From: Metridium senile
Taxonomy: Eukaryota; Cnidaria; Anthozoa; Actiniaria; Metridiidae
DNA length: 64,000 nucleotides
Direction: 5' to 3'
Assembly (NCBI GenBank): GCA_949775045.1
Contig: OX459108.1
Location: forward strand, 6,637,961-6,701,960
Numbering within the stretch: position 1 is the stretch's first letter; every line of letters begins with the position of its first letter. Of this stretch, positions 10,407 through 21,240 are shown in pieces. Position numbers and translations under genes: made by a program. The notes under the pieces are model-generated. The model was not told where the DNA came from. It saw only the letters and a program-made list of their open reading frames with translations, and did no database searches.

Positions 10407-11432
10407 CAGTATGTGTGTGCAATTCCGGACGGTTTTTAAATAAATTGCCATATCATTCGTTAAATGCATTGTTTAGGAAATATATTTTCCCTGGAGATGA
10501 GGTAACATCTGATAAAGGTTTATATAAAGTATTGGTCAATTTTAGTGATTTTTAAAAATGTTATGGATATATTTGTGAAGTAGTTTGAGTGGTGCAATTC
10601 CGGACAGTTGTGTGCAAAGCCGGACATTATTAAAGTAGGTTCTGTTTAATCAATTCTTTGAAGTTATTTCCTAATTTTCGAATGCTTATGATAGATTTTC
10701 CATTTCCACAGTCAAATTTGAGATTAAAGCATAAATTTGTGTTAATTAAATCATGAATTACGTTGCTTGATTAATACGTTTGAGCACTAAAGTATTTCAC
10801 ACATGAGTAATTGCTTTCGTGCGCTGGATTCTGCAAATGAATATAAATGTCCTATGAATGAATAGTGGATGGTGATTAAACTATACAAAAGATAACTTTT
10901 GTTTGCAAAATCAACCTGCAGTTGAATTGTATATTTTTAAGCGACATTTTAACCTACAATTCAAAGTTACGGGTGATTGCTAATCTTGTTTATTTTATCG
11001 TCCGGAATTGCACATACCTTAGTGGATTTTAGTAGTATTTCTAAAACCGTCTCCTACACTTATTGAAAACTATTAAAAGCCCTTCTTTTCACACAAGATA
11101 AAACATTGTTTGCAATTGAAAACGTACTAATTATTTTGGCGTTATCATTTGAATCTGCAGAAAAATCATCATTTCAAGTTTAACATGTAATTCGGAGCGC
11201 GTTAAAAACTGACTTATTGCGAATTTGCATATTCACATGCGATAACAAATCGCTCTTTTTCCTAGCTGAAAATATCTCGATTGTCACAAAAACTTCTTAA
11301 ACAATAGAATACATACAAATGCTTAATTCTATAATGTTTTTTTCATTTTTAAACAAATTCGATCTCTTTTTTAACGCTTAAATGCCAAAGTGTCCGGATT
11401 TGCACACTGTCCGGACTTGTACACACATACTG
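10407..11432. mobile_element. 1-kb MITE nested in a transposon TIR
   Basis: The tips are CAGTATGTGTGTGCAATTCC at 10407 and the reverse complement CAGTATGTGTGTACAAGTCC ending at 11432. TA flanks both sides (10405-10406 and 11433-11434), so it is a Tc1/mariner-type non-autonomous element. The motif GTGCAA-TCCGGAC recurs near both ends: two more copies near 10595-10630, inverted copies at about 11000 and 11390-11416. These are probably transposase-binding repeats. Removing the element rejoins the TIR of the surrounding transposon (TTTTTTACAA ... TACATTG ... TAAACTTA). There is no ORF. Confidence 0.8.
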
Positions 11433-12207
11433 TACATAGAAATTGTAAAAAATAAACGAAAATAAATGTCAAATATAAAATGCAAGTTTGATTTATACCT
11501 TGAATGTTTGCCGCAGCGTAAGCCATTGCCTACAATAAACCGTTGCGAATTTTACTGCCAGCGTGAATATACAAATCTTAATTTTCGTGTCACACTGATC
11601 AATAGCTGCGGAAATCGAAAATAATTACATAGAAATCAGTTACCAGTAAATGAATAGCTTTTTTATTGCTGCGCTACAATTTACTCTACGATGTTTTGAA
11701 TAATGCTGAAAAAAGTGTTATTTGTTATTTTTAGATCGTCGACGCTGATTGGATGTCGCCGTTAATTATGCATGAAAAAGGCCGAAAAAAGAAAAAAAAA
11801 GATCAAAGTGTTCATGGTTCGAGTGCTTTGACTGTAACGAGTTTAAAACGTTGTCCTTTATATATAAACATTTTTGTTCCTTGTAAGATGGGGATGGTGT
11901 ATATGACCATGTTAGAATGTATTTCCGAGTAGAAAATGTGCTATTGCAATGTAAACATTACAACAACAAGCGATATTAAAATGACTTAATTTTTTATTCA
12001 TTTATATATTATAACATAGTTATATAATATAGAAGCTTTTGATGCTTCTAATAGTAGACATTGAACCGGCTTTAATATAATACTATTTATATACTGCTTA
12101 TTATATATATACAAATGATTTATATGCAAATTGATATACTGCTTGTTCTATAATTATACTAATTATTAAATGAAACATATTTTTGGAAAAAAATGTAAAA
12201 AATTTGG

Positions 12208-12285
12208 GGTATTTCAGCTGTTTCAGCTGTTTCAGCTGTTTCAGCTCTTTCAGCTGTTTCAGTCGTTTCAGTTTCAGCTTTTTAT
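12208..12285. repeat. TTTCAGCTG 9-bp minisatellite
   Basis: About eight tandem copies of TTTCAGCTG and close variants. Open frames through it (LFQLFQ on one strand, KLKQLKQ on the other) are artefacts of the repeat. Confidence 0.85.
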
Positions 12286-12547
12286 CGCGAAGATCATATA
12301 CTTTATAATGAATTTTTGCGCTATAAAAAACATTAAAAATTATTATTATCAAAGATGGCGACATCTAGTGAACTTAAATATGCTTTTTCTCTTCGAGTAA
12401 GTCTTTCTTTGCTGTTTGAACGGAATTTGTGTAATATCTTGTCACCTTCGAATCGATATGTGTTCAGAAACATCCGGTAAAACATAGAAGACAAAAGATA
12501 TTGAGGCCGAATTGAAGTGAGTCACGTCGTCGTTTCGTAGTTTCCTC

Positions 12548-13027
12548 GTGTTATGTCTCGTCACTTTATCTCGAAAACATGATCACATCACTCCTGTCCC
12601 TATTGACTTGCACTGGCTTCCTGTTGCTGACCGTATTAAGTTTGAAATAATTCTTCTAACATTTAAAGCACTCCATGGTCTTTCGCCTGTTTACATTCAA
12701 GATCTCATCACTATTCACAAACCTGCAAGAAATCTCCGCTCATCTTCTCGCTTGTTGCTATCCTCAAAGTCGTACAATCTTAAGTCATATGGTCTACGTT
12801 CTTTCTCAGTCGCTGCTCCTCTACTTTGGAACTCTCTACCTCCTCCAATTACTGTCATTTCAAGTGTATCTTCGTTCAAGTCCAAACTCAAAACTCATTT
12901 ATTTAAATTAGCTTTTTCATTGTAATCATATCCATTTTTGTATTTTTGTATTTTGTATTTTTATTTTAAGCGCTTAGAACAGACTTGAATAAGCGCTATA
13001 TAAGCTATATACATTATTATTATTATA
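12548..13027 (+). pseudogene. 5'-truncated CR1/L2-like LINE, ORF2 tail and 3' end
   Basis: The 125-residue frame reads HDHITPVPIDLHWLPVADRI, then LLTFKALHGLSP, then APLLWNSLPP and a FKSKLKTHLF tail ending at 12925. This is the familiar C-terminal tail of CR1/L2-clade polymerases (HITPVL-LHWLPV-RI-K...LWN-LP...FK--LKT-LF). The reverse-transcriptase core is missing, so it is a 5'-truncated insertion. A short 3' region with AAGCGCTATATAA and a (TTA)n tail follows to 13027. It lies inside the 7098-13084 element. Confidence 0.75.
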
Positions 13028-13084
13028 AAGACAATAGAATCGTGACGTCATAAGGATAGTCAGATCTGACTATAACCCGGACTG

Positions 13085-13515
13085 TTCAACGGTGGTAGAA
13101 AATCTCGAAGCTTGTGGTTTGAGTCATTGTCGATAGATGTAAATAACTTTTTACACAACTTCTCTCTTCTTTCATAGAGAAACTCAAAGCCAGTTTCCAT
13201 CAGGGCTTCACGGTATTTGCGTTCTGGTAAAATTATACGTAAGGCATGCTTTTGTATATGTTCAATGTCGTCAGACAAATAACGTGGGATACTATGGTGG
13301 AAAACTTGGCAGGAGTACTCCAACATTGATCTTATGCAGCTACAATAAAACTGGATTAATGATTTAATGTCTACATCCGCACGTCTCAATTGCTTGATTA
13401 AGTATAGACGCTTTGAGGCCTTGGTTATAATGTCATCAATGTGATTGTGAGATTGTCACTAATTGTCACGCCCAGGATTTTAGCACTTTTCACAACTTGA
13501 TCACTTGACGAAATA
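13085..13515 (-). pseudogene. LINE reverse-transcriptase C-terminal fragment (split)
   Basis: On the minus strand: SAKILGVTISDNLT, then (after a short deletion/frameshift near 13455) HIDDIITKASKRLYLIKQLRRADV, then LIQFYCSCIRSMLEYSCQVFHH, IEHIQKHALRIILPE and LCKKLFTSI. These are the thumb and post-RT motifs of a non-LTR polymerase (K-LGV-I...HI--I--KA--RLY-L--LRRA...F-Y---IR--LEY--PVWH...IE-IQKRALRII). The frame continues at 7097 to 6990 on the other side of the 6-kb insertion. It is truncated at the 5' side near 13515. Confidence 0.8.
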
Positions 13516-14401
13516 AAAGCAAGCATTTCTCTCCTATTTTTTATTCATTGAAAAAAAATCCATCTTAAATATAATAAAGTGAATAACAAGAAGTTTAACT
13601 ATCAAGTTATTTATCCACAGTTTCTCAGATGCTATGCTAACGAACATTGTCGCTAGCTTGCAGTCTACATCGAAAATACATTATTGTATGGTTTGATGTT
13701 CTCTTCAGTTTATTGTTGATAATTTAGCAAGCTACAAACACGCAAATGATTTGAATTTCGTGCCTCATATTCCTGATTGTAATGGTACAAAAGCTATATA
13801 GAGATTATTAGCTCTTCGAATCATATCGAAAACAAGCGAGGCTTTGCGAGCATAATGCTCGCTGAGAGTCGTTGCCGCGGAAACATCCAAATTTGTTCAC
13901 GTTCACGTGATACCCTCTATCATATACCCCTATATCATAAATAGAGCTAATAAAACCGTCTTGTTTTCTTGCACCAAGAATGAATTCTTTCAAACGACAA
14001 TCTAATTTTTGCGGGTTATTTAGGTTCCAAGTCACTTTTGTGGCTTAAGAAAGCTTTCAATAAACAACACTGTGCTGTCTTTTTGTATTTTTATAGTCGT
14101 TTCTCTCCCAAAAACGGCAATATTCTCCTCAGAAACAAAAAGAACAAATCTAAGTTTTGAATTTGAATTTTTGAATTTTTTTTGGCAGAATTTCGTAGAT
14201 CAATATTTGTTTTCTCCTTATACGTAGGATAATAGGGACTGAGAACGACGTCCCAGTGTATATGCAAAATGGAAGGTGAGTTTAACGACTTTGGTACTAA
14301 GGCTCACATTGTATCCACGCTTTACAATTTTTTACAATTACTAGTGTGGTTAATGCCTGGAATGCCTCTGAGACCAAAATGTTGCAACGGGAGAAACTCC
14401 T
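13516..14401. other. Intergenic; one unsupported open frame
   Basis: A 75-codon frame at 13808-14035 (minus) has no recognisable motif and contains a palindrome (GCGAGCATAATGCTCGC, about 13843-13859). I see no domain, splice context or paralogue that would support it as a gene. Confidence 0.4.
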
Positions 14402-15487
14402 CTACAATGCTGTGTTTTGTTTGTTATCGTCTTCCATAATTTTCCCCGATATAATACCAGGTTCACAATGTTCCTGTTTTTGCTGCGATGGAGTTGTTCT
14501 CATTTCTAGTGGATGAACACTCGTACAAACCAATCGTTTGGCTGCTTCTCGAAAGTCAGACAAAAATATCAAATATATTACAGGGCCGAAGCAGGAGTTA
14601 ACGAGAGGGAGAAAAACTTCTAAATACTCAAACAAATGCGAACCATAGCAGAAAACGGAATGCATCATGGTGAAGATTTCAGGAAACATTTTTAAAGCCC
14701 TCCAACACGTAAAAGGGAGATAGCAACTTATATAAAGAAGTAACGAACTCAAAACCATTTTCATTGCGCTAGCCATTCTCCTGGCCCTTGCTCGCCTTTG
14801 TATCTCAGGGAGACTGTCTTGAATGGTTTGTTGATTTGAAAGTCTTTTTAACGTTATTGCGCTAAGAATAAGTATTATACAATTCACAACAATGATAGTT
14901 CCAAATACAATTATTTGTCTAGTAAAATGTACTTCTGGATGAATGCAGTGCCCTTTAGATATTGTTGTTATTGGTATTGCAGTAGATGCCAGAGCAAATG
15001 AAGGCAGCCAAGAGAACATCAAATCTCTTACTCGTTTTTTTAATGTGTATGGCCGAGATCTCTGAAATCCTGTAGCTCTGAATCGTCCAATGCTGATTAT
15101 CAAGAGCGTGAAGTACGAAGAAAATATCGAATAAATGGTAAAAAATGTTAGTATCTTGCAAAGAACTGCTCCTCGGCTAGGTATCATGACATCAGCCCAA
15201 GAATTATAATTGAATGTGGATGAACCTCTTAACCCTATTATTGTTATAACAACCATCAGACCATCAGCCACGGCCATATTGGTAATCAAATGATGCATGT
15301 TTTTTCTTACAGTGTATTTAGCAGCGAGTACGATGATGAAGATGTTATTGAGGATACCAAATCCACCAAAAAGGGAGACAGCGATGATTTTCAAAGTACT
15401 AGTTAGATTTGTATCTGTTAGGTTGCATGATGAGACGCCCTGGTTGTTAGTAGAAATGTTCATGGTACCAAACGTGGAGTTATTCAT
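14402..15487 (-). CDS. Intronless rhodopsin-like (class A) GPCR, 361 aa
   Basis: A complete seven-helix receptor, presumably at the plasma membrane and coupled to G proteins; the ligand cannot be told. The N-terminus (1-32) has several N-glycosylation sequons (NNST, NIST, NLT). TM1 is about 33-55 with GILNN, TM2 about 66-85 with NMAVAD, TM3 about 107-133, TM4 about 155-175, TM5 about 190-212, TM6 about 243-263 with CYLP in the CWxP position, TM7 about 290-309. C110 and C181 form the expected TM3-ECL2 disulphide pair. Odd points: the E/DRY motif is IGRF (residues 133-136), with the acidic residue replaced by Gly, and NPxxY is GPVIY. Paralogues in this window have ERF and SP-IY. The basic loop before TM6 (RRARARRM) and FREAAKR after TM7 suit G-protein contact. 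The frame is intact from ATG to stop. Confidence 0.85.
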   Translation of the reverse strand: MNNSTFGTMNISTNNQGVSSCNLTDTNLTSTLKIIAVSLFGGFGILNNIFIIVLAAKYTVRKNMHHLITNMAVADGLMVVITIIGLRGSSTFNYNSWADVMIPSRGAVLCKILTFFTIYSIFSSYFTLLIISIGRFRATGFQRSRPYTLKKRVRDLMFSWLPSFALASTAIPITTISKGHCIHPEVHFTRQIIVFGTIIVVNCIILILSAITLKRLSNQQTIQDSLPEIQRRARARRMASAMKMVLSSLLLYISCYLPFTCWRALKMFPEIFTMMHSVFCYGSHLFEYLEVFLPLVNSCFGPVIYLIFLSDFREAAKRLVCTSVHPLEMRTTPSQQKQEHCEPGIISGKIMEDDNKQNTAL

Positions 15488-15810
15488 GATATTTTGGGCA
15501 CTTTGTTTAGAATATTAATTTACTTTATAGAAATGATGTGCTAAATCTGAAAATAAACTCAAAGAGCAGTTGAATCAAGTCGAACTTTGATGAGCTTATT
15601 TCAGGGCCCGTGTTTGGGAAGATATACACTCTTCCCTCGTTCAAATTATCTAGATGTTATGCTGGATTGATCACGCATCAAGAGTTGCTAGTCAATACCT
15701 TCTGTTATCGATCTAGACAGTTATTTGAGCAACGGTATGCATTTAGTAGGTCATATATATTGGCGGTATTTGCACCTGTTCACTTGAAATGTCAGATCAT
15801 GAAAAAAGTA
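15488..15810. other. 5' flank of the GPCR gene, nothing specific seen
   Basis: AT-rich sequence between the receptor start and the satellite array. I see no clear promoter motif. It does not contain the flank motif shared by the duplicated GPCRs near 51.9 and 55.9 kb. Confidence 0.4.
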
Positions 15811-16866
15811 ATTTATATATATTTGATTTATTTGATTTATTTTGCTTGAGGTATGATGGATTGACAACAATATAATGTCAATAATCCTGGCTCATTCTAA
15901 TGCTCACTATTGTTTTATTTCCTCATTTCCTAGCTATTTGGCAGCTCGCAGAGTGGAACTTATTTATATATATTTGATTTATTTGATTTATTTTGCTTGA
16001 GGTATGATGGATTGACAACAATATAATGTCAATAATCCTGGCTCATTCTAATGCTCACTATTGTTTTATTTCCTCATTTCCTAGGTATTTGGCAGCTCGC
16101 AGAGTGGAACTTATTTATATATATTTGATTTATTTGATTTATATTGCTTGAGGTATGATGGATTGACAACAATATAATGTCAATAATCCTGGCTCATTCT
16201 AATGCTCACTATTGTTTTATTTCCTCATTTCCTAGCTATTTCGCAGCTCGCAGAGTGGAACTTATTTATATATATTTGATTTATTTGATTTATTTTGCTT
16301 GAGGTATGATGGATTGACAACAATATAATGTCAATAATCCTGGCTCATTCTAATGCTCACTATTGTTTTATTTCCTCATTTCCTAGCTATTTCGCAGCTC
16401 GCAGAGTGGAACTTATTTATATATATTTGATTTTTTTGATTTATTTTGCTTGAGGTATGATGGATTGACAACAATATAATGTCAATAATCCTGGCTCATT
16501 CTAATGCTCACTATTGTTTTATTTCCTCATTTCCTAGCTATTTGTCAGCTCGCAGAGTGGAACTTATTTATATATATTTGATTTATTTGATTTATTTTGC
16601 TTGAGGTATGATGGATTGACAACAATATAATGTCAATGATCCTGGCTCATTCTAATGCTCACTTTTGTTTTATTTCCTCATTTCCTAGGTATTTGGCAGC
16701 TCGCAGAGTGGAACTTATTTATATATATTTGATTTATTTGATTTATATTGCTTGAGGTATGATGGATTGACAACAATATAATGTCAATAATCCTGGCTCA
16801 TTCTAATGCTCACTATTGTTTTATTTCCTCATTTCCTAGGTATTTGGCAGCTCGCAGAGTGGAACT
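15811..16866. repeat. Satellite array, about 150-bp unit, seven copies
   Basis: The unit runs from TTATTTATATATATTTGATT through GCTTGAGGTATGATGGATTG to GGCAGCTCGCAGAGTGGAAC. It repeats about every 150 bases with only a few substitutions per unit, such as GCTATTTGG versus GCTATTTCG and TATTTTGC versus TATATTGC. The first unit lacks the exact left part. The high similarity indicates recent expansion. It contains no ORF. Confidence 0.9.
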
Positions 16867-17140
16867 CGAATAGCGATCCGTACACAGGATTGATTGTAAT
16901 GAGCTTTGAAATGAGCTTTCTAAGCACAAACTAATGATGTCATGGGTACAAAAACAAAGATTTTGAAAATGATATATTTCATTGATGCTGTACGTATAAT
17001 TTGTCATATTTTAGAAGCCAGTACAACAATCATGTCAGTCTGTAATAATAATATATTTCACTGAAATCTCTCAACCTCAACAGATATGCGGACATATTAC
17101 TGGGCAGTTTGAAAAACTGCTTTGGAAAATCACGAATCAC

Positions 17141-17345
17141 ATGCAACAACACAACCAAGGGGTTGTGTTAAATAAACTTACTAGAACAGAGCAAAAATAC
17201 CAAATCATGAATAACTCTACGTATACCATGAATATTTCTACTATTATCCAGGACGCCGATTCTTCCTGCCACATGACAGATAATAATCTAACTCGTATTT
17301 TGAAAATAATTGCTGTCTTCATTGTCGGTGGACTTGGTATCGTAA
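17141..17345 (+). pseudogene. 5' fragment of a GPCR gene (N-terminus to TM1)
   Basis: From the ATG near 17207 the frame reads MNNSTYTMNIST, then DNNLTRILKIIAVFIVGGLGIV. This is closely similar to the N-terminus and start of TM1 of the 14402-15487 receptor (MNNSTFGTMNIST ... NLTSTLKIIAVSLFGGFGIL) but on the opposite strand. Homology stops at 17345, where a TIR element begins. No remaining TM segments are found beyond that element, so the gene lost its 3' part. Codons after GIV up to 17404 come from the inserted sequence. Confidence 0.75.
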
Positions 17346-18573
17346 CATCGCCAACTATTCCGGACTTCCCGCCAGTCATCGAGGCCAGCGGATACCATGC
17401 GTAAAATAGAAAGTAAACACCGATTCGGGAATCCAAGATAGAATCAAAATCGATTGTACAAAACTAAGTTAAATACGATTCTTTAAGTCAATTTAGCACC
17501 AAAGGATATTGAAGCAACTATCAAACTGTAATTCTGAAACATTTTTGGAGTTCAGTGTTATAAAATTGGTCATTTACAAGCGAAAAAACAACGACATGTC
17601 CACGATTTGAGGAAAGCCACAGGGAGCCCAAGCTCACTCAGGCCCGCACTCGATGAAACCCACGCTACGGTTTGCCTTTTCTTTAACAGCTATCTCATTA
17701 AACTCTATTGTAAATAAGAGTTGGGAAAACAAGCTTCATTTTGGTATCAAACATGTCTTAGTTTGCGAAGAATTTCCAAAGTTATCGCATCACAAAGTAC
17801 CTCTACTTGAAGTAAGGATTGCAAGTATATGGCGTCTTACGAACGTCAATTCAATTTGGAGCTTTTTCAAAGTTAAAAAGGAAAGGTAAAACCTCGTTCG
17901 ATCGACGACAAATTACACACAAGCAATGTATGATGTATTTAGTTTATGGAACAGCCACGGTAAATGAGGTAACAAGCTTTGATTTTGAAAAATGATGCTA
18001 TGAATATCACAATTTCGTGTTTTTCTTACAACTTTACAATCTGAAAATTCCTGAATACAGAGCATGTATGGGAAGAAAACAGAAAACCGTCAACTATCGA
18101 AAATTTGGTAAAAAGCAAATGCTTTAATGTCATACAATATTTTCAAAAGGCAAAAAGAACGGTTTAATATGAACCCATACGTGTAGAACTTTCGGAGATG
18201 ATTGAAAATGTGATACTATTTACTTATCCACCATGGTAAATGAAGTGCCGAACGTTTGCTTGGCGCTACTACCGTCCAAAAATGCAAGTATGCGTGATTT
18301 TTATAAAGCTCGAAGCGTCTTTCAGTTGTGTTCACAAATTGAAAGGAAAGGTAAAATAAACACTTACAAAGGTTACCGTAACAATTGGTTATGAAGCTTT
18401 ATTTTAAATTGTATTATTGAGTTCCGGTTAGGTAAATCAAAATTATCAAACTGTTAGTGCAGTTATTTCATGTTTATATTTTCCTCGCATACATTCTCTT
18501 ATGACTATTGTGGACATTCAAATTGATGACCGCTGACGGTGCGCGGGCTCTATGGCCGGAATAGTTGGCGATG
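17346..18573. mobile_element. Putative 1.2-kb TIR element truncating a GPCR
   Basis: CATCGCCAACTATTCCGG at 17346 is matched in reverse complement by CCGGAATAGTTGGCGATG ending at 18573. The left end coincides exactly with loss of GPCR homology. TIRs are only about 18 bp, I could not define a target duplication, and the interior has no transposase, so this is a likely but not proven non-autonomous element. Confidence 0.45.
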
Positions 18574-18587
18574 AATAATATAACTTA

Positions 18588-19615
18588 CAGCCATTGGAAA
18601 ATGAAATCATTGGAGATTTTAAATCATAAAAAAGTAATTATTAGATAATGTAAATTATTATACAACACAACATATGTATCCTCAGGATATATTTCAACTA
18701 AACATTTTGTTATAAGTATAAACTGCCTCATGTATAAGTTTGTAACATAGCAAAACAAATGCAACATGTCAAATAGACTGACAATTTCAAGTATAAACTT
18801 ATATTGAATAATGTGAACACAAAAATCTGATAAATCTCATAGATTTTTATTTTGTGAGCAAAAGATATTGGATATTAACAGCAATTCATATAACAAGTCA
18901 TTTGATATTTCATGATAAACACTTAATCTTGTCAATGTTTTGTGTATTATTTAAATAAAGTTTCTGTACATAGTACAACTAAACAATCATTAGAATAGAA
19001 ACAATACCAAAGATCATTATATACTCGCCATACGATTACTGCTGTGATCAAGAACACTGTTTACAATTCTGATAAGTTGTAGTTGTAGGCTTTTGATCAT
19101 AATTATTTTGCTCACAATATTGAGATGATTCGTATGATTCGTATTTCCTGGGTAATTCACAGCCATTGTTGTTCCTTCACGAGCACTAGAAGGGTTTTCG
19201 ACAATATTTACTGCGCTGTCTGATCATTTTTTACAGCCGTTGGTGTTCACTCACGACTAGGATTGAGATCTTCTTGTCTTTCAAACAAAACTTACCCTTA
19301 TTCCTAACACCCAAACGAATAAAAAGAGTTAGATTTTGGTCATATTTCGAAAAATAATAATGGCGGATTGGAGCATTTTATAGCTTCCTAGCTTTAGCTT
19401 TGATGATGGTCATGCTCCAATCTGATTGGCTAATTGCATTTCTGTCTACCAATCAAAGATGCTCAGTGATTTACGAAAACACTTCGTGACATCTTCGGCA
19501 GTTTCCGAAGTACAATTTGTGACATGGAAACCCCAAAAAAAAATACGCGTTGCATTTTAAGACTCGTGCTGGCCATAGGCCTGGCCACGAGTAATGACTT
19601 ATAGTCCGGGTGCTC
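18588..19615. repeat. Dispersed repeat, copy 1 (matches 41921-42350)
   Basis: GGAAAATGAAATCATTGGAG through to CACGAGTAATGA recurs at 41921-42350 with high identity. This copy has about 560 extra bases in the middle (about 18860-19425), either an insertion here or a deletion there. The right end carries an imperfect palindrome (ACTCGTG-TGGCC ... GGCC-CACGAGT), and a hairpin ATTGGAGCAT/ATGCTCCAAT lies at about 19365-19420. It is probably an old MITE-like element. Confidence 0.65.
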
Positions 19616-20392
19616 GCGATCGTATCCATGTTTTTGCTCTTTTTACAGAGGGTTCGATCCTAAAACGAACAAGAGATTACATCCTTACTCCAGTTTGACA
19701 CTAGACGCACTAAGCAATTTCATTTAAAAAACCGTTTTGAAAATGCTGAATGCTGAATGCTTTCTCATTGATAGCTTTTTTTGTACGTAGCATTTCTATT
19801 CACGATCAGCCATCTTTTTTTCTTTCTTACAATTTGAAACGACTACGTTCTTTTTGTAAAACTGACCATGACCTATCGCTGCCATAGATTAAAAATTGAT
19901 TTGATTATGTTTATATTTCAATTTTTTTCATTGTGTGTTCATTTTATACTGTAAAATCGTTTTGATTTATTCTTATTTTTGTTTACTTTCATTTCAAATG
20001 GATTTAGTTTTCATTGGATTCAAATTTATTTTTCTTAATTTAATATCATCTAAATTTTGTTTAAATTTATTTTCAAGTTTACATTATTTTCAATTTTTAA
20101 AAGGAGGAAAATGTCTAAAAATAAGCATTTTTATTTATAATATGGCAGATGTAGGCCACCATAAATGAGTATATAGTATATACGCGGATGTTTTCTATTT
20201 TGTAGAGTAATTTTGAACGTTTTAAAGATAATAAGCTGTGCTTGTCCGCTGTTCTGAAATATAAACAAGGTAGCCAGCCAATCAGAGCGTGTGCAGTATC
20301 TCAAACATTTTACGATAATCAAAATAATAGTATGTTAGCGTTCGTTATCGTGAGGTAATTGAAAAGATTACTTATAATGATCACTGAAAATC
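19616..20392. other. GPCR upstream region, no gene seen
   Basis: AT-rich sequence with T-runs, no supported coding segment, ending at the ATG of the split receptor at 20393. Confidence 0.4.
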
Positions 20393-21240
20393 ATGAATAG
20401 TTCTAGCAATAACACATGCTCTTCATTTACAAAAGAAACGAATGTTTTTCGTGTTTTTCAAATAACCTCTTTCAATCTTGTTGGTAGTTTTGTCGTTTTG
20501 GGAAACATTTCCATCATCTTACTCGCTGCTAAATACACCGCCAGAAGAAACCTGCATCATTTGATTATCAACATGGCCGTGGCTGACACTTTGGTGGTTT
20601 TAATGACATGGAGTTTATATTTACCAGGTTTATTTGATTACCACGAATGGTTGAATGTTAAACGCAATACTGCTGAAGTATTTTGCAAGTCTTTGAGCTT
20701 TTTTCTATCTGTCGGGACGTGGCTTTGTTTGGCTACTCTTCTGGTTATCAGTATTGAACGATTCAGAGCAACAAGACAAACATTACAAATATCACGACCG
20801 TACACACTGAAACAAAGAATGGCAGTACTTGCATGCACTTGGGTAACTGCTATTGCACTGGCATTTAATCAATATTTTGCTGCCTATATCGCAAAAAAGC
20901 GCAACACTTGCGATTGTTACTCAAAATCGCCTTCATTAGAACGATTTCGCGTAAGCTGCTTGTTTAATGCAAATGAGTATGTGAGGTAAAATAGCATGCT
21001 AATGAGGTGGAAACTCGTGGATGCAAGATAAACAAATGATCGCACGTTAATCAGCTTTATTTGACGAATTTAAAAATACAAATAACAAGTATGGTATTTT
21101 TAGTCCTGAGTTTATAGCTTCATTGACGAACAACACATTCAGAGGGTAGAGAATTAAATACATGTGTTTCTCTAACATTTAATCGTTAGCTTACTAAATA
21201 ACAAAACAAAAACGAGATATGTACTATATTTATGACTAAC

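Larger units (their letters stand above)
7622..11834 (-). mobile_element. Tc1/mariner-type transposon with paired-domain-like transposase
   Basis: TIRs of about 430 bp begin CAGTCAAAGCACTCGAACC and are flanked by TA (7620-7621 and 11835-11836). The left arm runs to about 8080. The right arm is about 11433-11834 plus about 10383-10406, split by a younger 1-kb MITE. The transposase start codon lies directly inside the right arm. Both element genes, the transposase (9331-10382) and a zinc-knuckle protein (8506-9206), are on the minus strand in one direction. TA duplication, DD(E) motifs and a helix-turn-helix N-terminus are standard for IS630/Tc1/mariner. Arms this long and a second gene are not typical of simple Tc1 elements. 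Confidence 0.85.
7098..13084. mobile_element. DNA element with CAGTCCGGG TIRs and 5-bp duplication
   Basis: The left tip CAGTCCGGGTTATAGTCA (from 7098) matches the reverse complement of the right tip (to 13084). A second shared block, CACGATTCTATTGT, lies inside both. TTCAA flanks both ends (7093-7097 and 13085-13089). Joining the flanks restores a LINE reading frame, which confirms the boundaries. A 5-bp duplication with CAG-starting TIRs fits a non-autonomous hAT-like element (hAT5 type), but no hAT transposase is present. A related element lies at 26630-27802. Its 6-kb length is mostly later insertions: a Tc1-type transposon at 7622-11834 and a LINE tail at about 12550-13027. Confidence 0.75.

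Noticed and set aside
12101..12400. Open frames on both strands with LFQLFQ or KLKQLKQ repeats
   Set aside because: Both are translations of the TTTCAGCTG minisatellite; no start context or domain.
13808..14035. 75-codon minus-strand frame (LDCRLKEFILGARKQ)
   Set aside because: No recognisable motif, no splice context; contains a palindrome typical of repeats.
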